This document shows positions 61,446 through 64,000 of a stretch of 64,000 nucleotides of DNA, one piece after another. The number at the start of each line of letters is the position of its first letter. Within the stretch, counting starts at the first letter, position 1. Source of the DNA: UBA11865 sp963749825 (GTDB lineage: Bacteria > Chloroflexota > Anaerolineae > Promineifilales > Promineifilaceae); NCBI GenBank assembly GCA_963749825.1, contig CAVVOI010000012.1, positions 930,001 through 994,000 on the forward strand. The letters run 5' to 3'. The notes below the pieces were generated by a model. That model saw only the letters and a program-made list of their open reading frames with translations. It ran no database searches and was not told where the DNA came from. Position numbers and translations under genes: made by a program.

Positions 61446-61835
61446 TTAGGGAACTGTGACCACAAATTGGCCTGGCTGGGTGACTGAAATGACCCCGCCC
61501 CAATTACACATACATTTAGATGTGTTGTTTAAGGCTGGGGTATTTTTAATCAGAACTTTTGGTGATCCAGGCACCCAAGGACTGCTCGTCATTGGGATGC
61601 AAGGCGCCGGTGTCGGCGTGCCCAGCGCTGCGGCCGTTGCCGCGGCTACGGCCGGGTTCGACTGGGTGATGCACATGCCAAAAGGCATGATATTAGCCAT
61701 GGGGATGTTGTCCTTTATTGTGGCCGCCGGCATTTTGGAGGCATTGACCATATTCGTGGGCAAGACGACTAACGAGCTTGGCGCCACACCGAACGAACAT
61801 TGCAGCATACCGCCCATGGTAACAAGTTGTGCCAT
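61446..61835 (-). CDS. DUF4280/PAAR-like spike tip protein
   Basis: A 129-residue PAAR-like protein of the DUF4280 type that caps the VgrG-like spike. It begins AQLVTMGGMLQCSFGVAPSS. Cys residues recur in MLQCSFG, FGMCITQ, APCIPMT and KCMCNWGG, and could coordinate a metal at the tip. It ends SVTQPGQFVVTVP with no effector extension, so it is a bare tip. It starts 13 bases after the VgrG stop. Confidence 0.9.
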   Translation of the reverse strand: MAQLVTMGGMLQCSFGVAPSSLVVLPTNMVNASKMPAATIKDNIPMANIMPFGMCITQSNPAVAAATAAALGTPTPAPCIPMTSSPWVPGSPKVLIKNTPALNNTSKCMCNWGGVISVTQPGQFVVTVP

Positions 61836-61848
61836 TCTTAATCTCCTA

Positions 61849-63591
61849 TTAGCCCAGGTTAACGATTGCGCCTTTCACGTTTACCGGGCCACTAGCCTCA
61901 ATATCGATGGTAGCGGCCTTGAGTTTTATCTGGGTCGCCGCTTGAATTTCAAGGGTCATACCGCTTTCAACCTTGATGCTGCGAGCATTATCATCCATGG
62001 TCATCTTTTGTCCGCCCGTGGTAGCTATTTCAAGCTTTTTGCCTTGATCGTCCATGACTACCTTGTGGCCACCGCTGGTCTTGATCTCAACTTTTTTATT
62101 TTTATCGTCCAGAAGGATATTGTGTCCTCCAGCTGTTTTCACTTCGATCTTGTTGTCGGCATTGTCGAACATGCCGATCTCATGCCCGGTGCGGGAAGTC
62201 CAACTCCTGACCAACGGCCGTTCACCAGCAGAGCCGCTGGCACCACTGCCCGTAATCTTGTTTTTGCCGTTCCAAACGCCACCTAGCACATACGGTTCGT
62301 TAAAATCGCCATGTTCGAAGGCCACTATTACCTCGTCGCCAACGTCGGGTATGCAGAAAAAACCTGCTTCAGGACCAGCGCCAGGATTTATGACTCGGGC
62401 CCAGAAACTCTCAGCATCATCGGACATCCAAGGGTATTTTACCTTCACCCGGCCGACATCCTTCGGATCATCGGTGTTGGTCACGATAGCAGGAACTACG
62501 CCGCCCCACTTATCCAGAGGGGGCTGGTGGATGATTTGCTCAGCCAAAAGACCACTCCGCGATCCCCGAACAGAAAAAGTGGTAAGCAAACCTTCAGCGT
62601 TGAAAGTATGGTTGGCCGAAGTCACCATGTATTTCCCACTGAATCGGGTTCCCAAACCTTCAATCTCCACTTTGATGCCTGCCTTCACATCAGGCCGGCG
62701 AAATGCCCGGCCATAGGCTTCTATAAAGGAGCCGCTGATCTCATCTAAACGGGCTCCAGCCAATGTATTGGCCTCTGCTTGGGAAACTACCGGTTGGTCC
62801 ACAATAATCTTTTTACCTGTGCCAAATGCTCCTGCCCAGGCTGCTCCATCTTTACTTTCCGCAATGCTGGCATATAGTTTGCCCTTACTTGCCTTACCGA
62901 CAATAGCTTCGACTTTCTCTACATCCCAACCTTTCACCTGTACTTCGTCGACTTGCTCGGCCAAGCTGGCAACTGGATAGAATTCAAGCAAATCTTCACC
63001 ATATTTTACGGTTACTGAAGCACCCGAACTGGGCGGTTTTCGAAAATACAGTTTGCCATCCTCTACAAAGCATTCATAACCAATCCGCCAAGCCCGTTGC
63101 ATTAAAAAAGTTAGATCGGAGAGGTTATGTTGGTATATATGGTCGTAGACGGTGTTGGTTGTATCAACCTGGGCAGATAGGCCGGCGCTGCTGGCAATTT
63201 GTGAGGCCAAGTCGCTGTCCTTGATATTCAGGAACGCACGGCTCTTTAATTCGCGATAAAGGCGATGAGATTTGTCATAGCCACGAACTTGCAACTCGGG
63301 ATTCATACCCGGCCGGAAGCTTGGCTCGAGAGCGGTAATCTCACCCTTTATCATTGAGTGGGAATCTCCTGCTTCCGTGCTGGCCAATATTTCGACTTCT
63401 TTGGTTAGGTCGAAGGTCTTACCGTCTATTAGCTTCAGCTCAGGATCATATATCCGGATCATAAACATGCCGGGCAAATGTGTATTCTGGTCGACGACCA
63501 CTTCCAATACCTGATTCATGACGTCTGGTTGGATATCTGCGCCGCCAACTTTTATTTGTATCTGGCTGGAAACGATGTTCTCGTCTGGCAT
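61849..63591 (-). CDS. VgrG-like central spike protein
   Basis: A 580-residue spike protein fusing phage gp27/gpD-like and gp5-like parts. The N-terminal half (1-350) contains the hub fold (SSQIQIKVGGADIQPDVMNQ at the start). An OB-fold follows at about 365-445 (GVVPAIVTNTDDPKDVGRVKVKYPW and FCIPDVGDEVIVAFEHGDF as two blocks). From residue 472 three 19-residue repeats (TAGGHNILLDD, TSGGHKVVMDD, TTGGQKMTMDD) start the triple beta-helix needle, ending PVNVKGAIVNLG. Such spikes trimerise and carry the PAAR-like tip encoded next. GAGA lies before ATG 63591. Confidence 0.94.
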   Translation of the reverse strand: MPDENIVSSQIQIKVGGADIQPDVMNQVLEVVVDQNTHLPGMFMIRIYDPELKLIDGKTFDLTKEVEILASTEAGDSHSMIKGEITALEPSFRPGMNPELQVRGYDKSHRLYRELKSRAFLNIKDSDLASQIASSAGLSAQVDTTNTVYDHIYQHNLSDLTFLMQRAWRIGYECFVEDGKLYFRKPPSSGASVTVKYGEDLLEFYPVASLAEQVDEVQVKGWDVEKVEAIVGKASKGKLYASIAESKDGAAWAGAFGTGKKIIVDQPVVSQAEANTLAGARLDEISGSFIEAYGRAFRRPDVKAGIKVEIEGLGTRFSGKYMVTSANHTFNAEGLLTTFSVRGSRSGLLAEQIIHQPPLDKWGGVVPAIVTNTDDPKDVGRVKVKYPWMSDDAESFWARVINPGAGPEAGFFCIPDVGDEVIVAFEHGDFNEPYVLGGVWNGKNKITGSGASGSAGERPLVRSWTSRTGHEIGMFDNADNKIEVKTAGGHNILLDDKNKKVEIKTSGGHKVVMDDQGKKLEIATTGGQKMTMDDNARSIKVESGMTLEIQAATQIKLKAATIDIEASGPVNVKGAIVNLG

Positions 63592-63630
63592 ATTTTTCTC
63601 TCGGCTACCGGCTGGTTACAGGTAAAAAGA

Positions 63631-64000
63631 TCAAGACTTGGGAATACCTAAATATGTGCCCGGCTTCAGGGCCAGGGGATCGCTAATATTGTTGTATTCA
63701 GCGATGAGCCGCCACTTGGTAGAATCACCGTAAATGTCGGCCGCTATAGTGTCCAATCTATCACCTGCTGTAACTTGCCGGACGCGCTGGATTGGACCTC
63801 CACCAGATGTTGGATTCTGATTTGGGTAATCATTTAAATCTGTGTATTGGGTGAAGGTAATATCGGCCGTTGCCCTCACCGGGGTGCCATCCATCTTAAA
63901 CAAGGTGAATTTCTGGGTCATGCTGGTGATGACCGAAACAAAGCGAAAAACACCCCATTGAAAAACGACGAAAGGCGGCGATTGTTTCGTATCTTGTGCG
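63631..64000 (-). CDS. LysM-domain tail protein of the eCIS, N-terminus cut by window edge
   Basis: The frame is open from the right edge, so the gene is incomplete; an internal ATG at 63921 is not the real start. Residues read upstream of that ATG (PPFVVFQWGVFRFVSVITS) continue into MTQKFTLFKMDGTPVRATAD, the typical core of the LysM-type tail/baseplate protein of eCIS (the counterpart of gp53 or tail protein X). The LysM motif is VRQVTAGDRLDTIAADIYGD with RLIAEYNNISDP and PGTYLGIP. It joins tube and spike at the baseplate. Sheath and tube genes are expected just beyond 64000. Confidence 0.9.
   Translation of the reverse strand, partial: AQDTKQSPPFVVFQWGVFRFVSVITSMTQKFTLFKMDGTPVRATADITFTQYTDLNDYPNQNPTSGGGPIQRVRQVTAGDRLDTIAADIYGDSTKWRLIAEYNNISDPLALKPGTYLGIPKS

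Noticed and set aside
61456..62286. 276-codon plus-strand frame
   Set aside because: It is antisense to the DUF4280 and VgrG genes, both of which have strong family motifs on the minus strand.
52735..64000. Prophage
   Set aside because: No capsid, terminase, portal, integrase or lysis genes are visible; the gene set and FHA/kinase neighbours fit an eCIS better, although the locus is cut at the right edge.
52735..64000. Type VI secretion system
   Set aside because: No membrane-complex genes (TssJ, TssL, TssM) or ClpV are seen, and the LysM tail protein and large baseplate J are eCIS-type.

Overview
The window looks like a chromosome segment of a Chloroflexota bacterium (Anaerolineae/Ardenticatenia-like). 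This is inferred from gene content, not from a marker gene. Signs are the lipoproteins with long Thr/Pro linkers and lipoboxes, a Tad/Flp pilus set without outer-membrane secretin genes, a REC-CpaE fusion, many stand-alone housekeeping genes in short operons, and a contractile-injection locus. No rRNA, tRNA, CRISPR array or insertion sequence was recognised.

Layout. 1-4147 (minus): tyrosine catabolism, with an Lrp-type regulator, a LysN/ARO8-like aminotransferase, 4-hydroxyphenylpyruvate dioxygenase and homogentisate dioxygenase (cut by the left edge). 4264-5247: HD-domain phosphohydrolase. 5371-9719 (plus): two paralogous PPC-domain lipoproteins flanking a tandem-FKBP lipoprotein. 9750-19981: transporters, a molybdopterin oxidoreductase, purB, lgt, a sulfatase-fold enzyme lacking the formylglycine cysteine, and an AI-2E-family exporter. 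20336-32295: DUF1269 and pentapeptide proteins, recF-lipoprotein-maf, an acidic tail-anchored TPR-like protein, kbl, Nif3, HNH, LMW-PTP, a nucleotidyltransferase-like protein, HPF and ComF.

32392-40125 (minus): Tad pilus genes (tadC, tadB, cpaF, REC-cpaE), a 52-residue Flp pilin with its own promoter and terminator, and a DegS/DegU-like two-component pair. 40301-45552 (minus): a glycosylation cluster with a dolichyl-phosphate-mannose synthase-like GT2, a methyltransferase and two GT-C membrane enzymes. 45876-52434: RimK-like ligase, a REC + roadblock-like protein, and a peptide ABC importer with two ATPases and a binding lipoprotein but no permeases.

52735-64000 (minus) is the most notable part: the distal half of an extracellular contractile injection system (eCIS). 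In transcription order it holds a LysM tail protein (cut by the right edge), VgrG-like spike, DUF4280 PAAR-like tip, gp25, baseplate J, a small protein joining an eCIS-type motif to a spike-like tail, a probably frameshifted accessory gene, an HExxH protein, a tail protein I with an N-terminal FHA domain, and a transmembrane Ser/Thr kinase that itself carries an FHA domain and an extracytoplasmic TSP3-repeat region. The last two genes are 3 bases apart. This suggests phosphothreonine control of the injection machine, analogous to PpkA/Fha control of type VI secretion but wired directly into a baseplate component.
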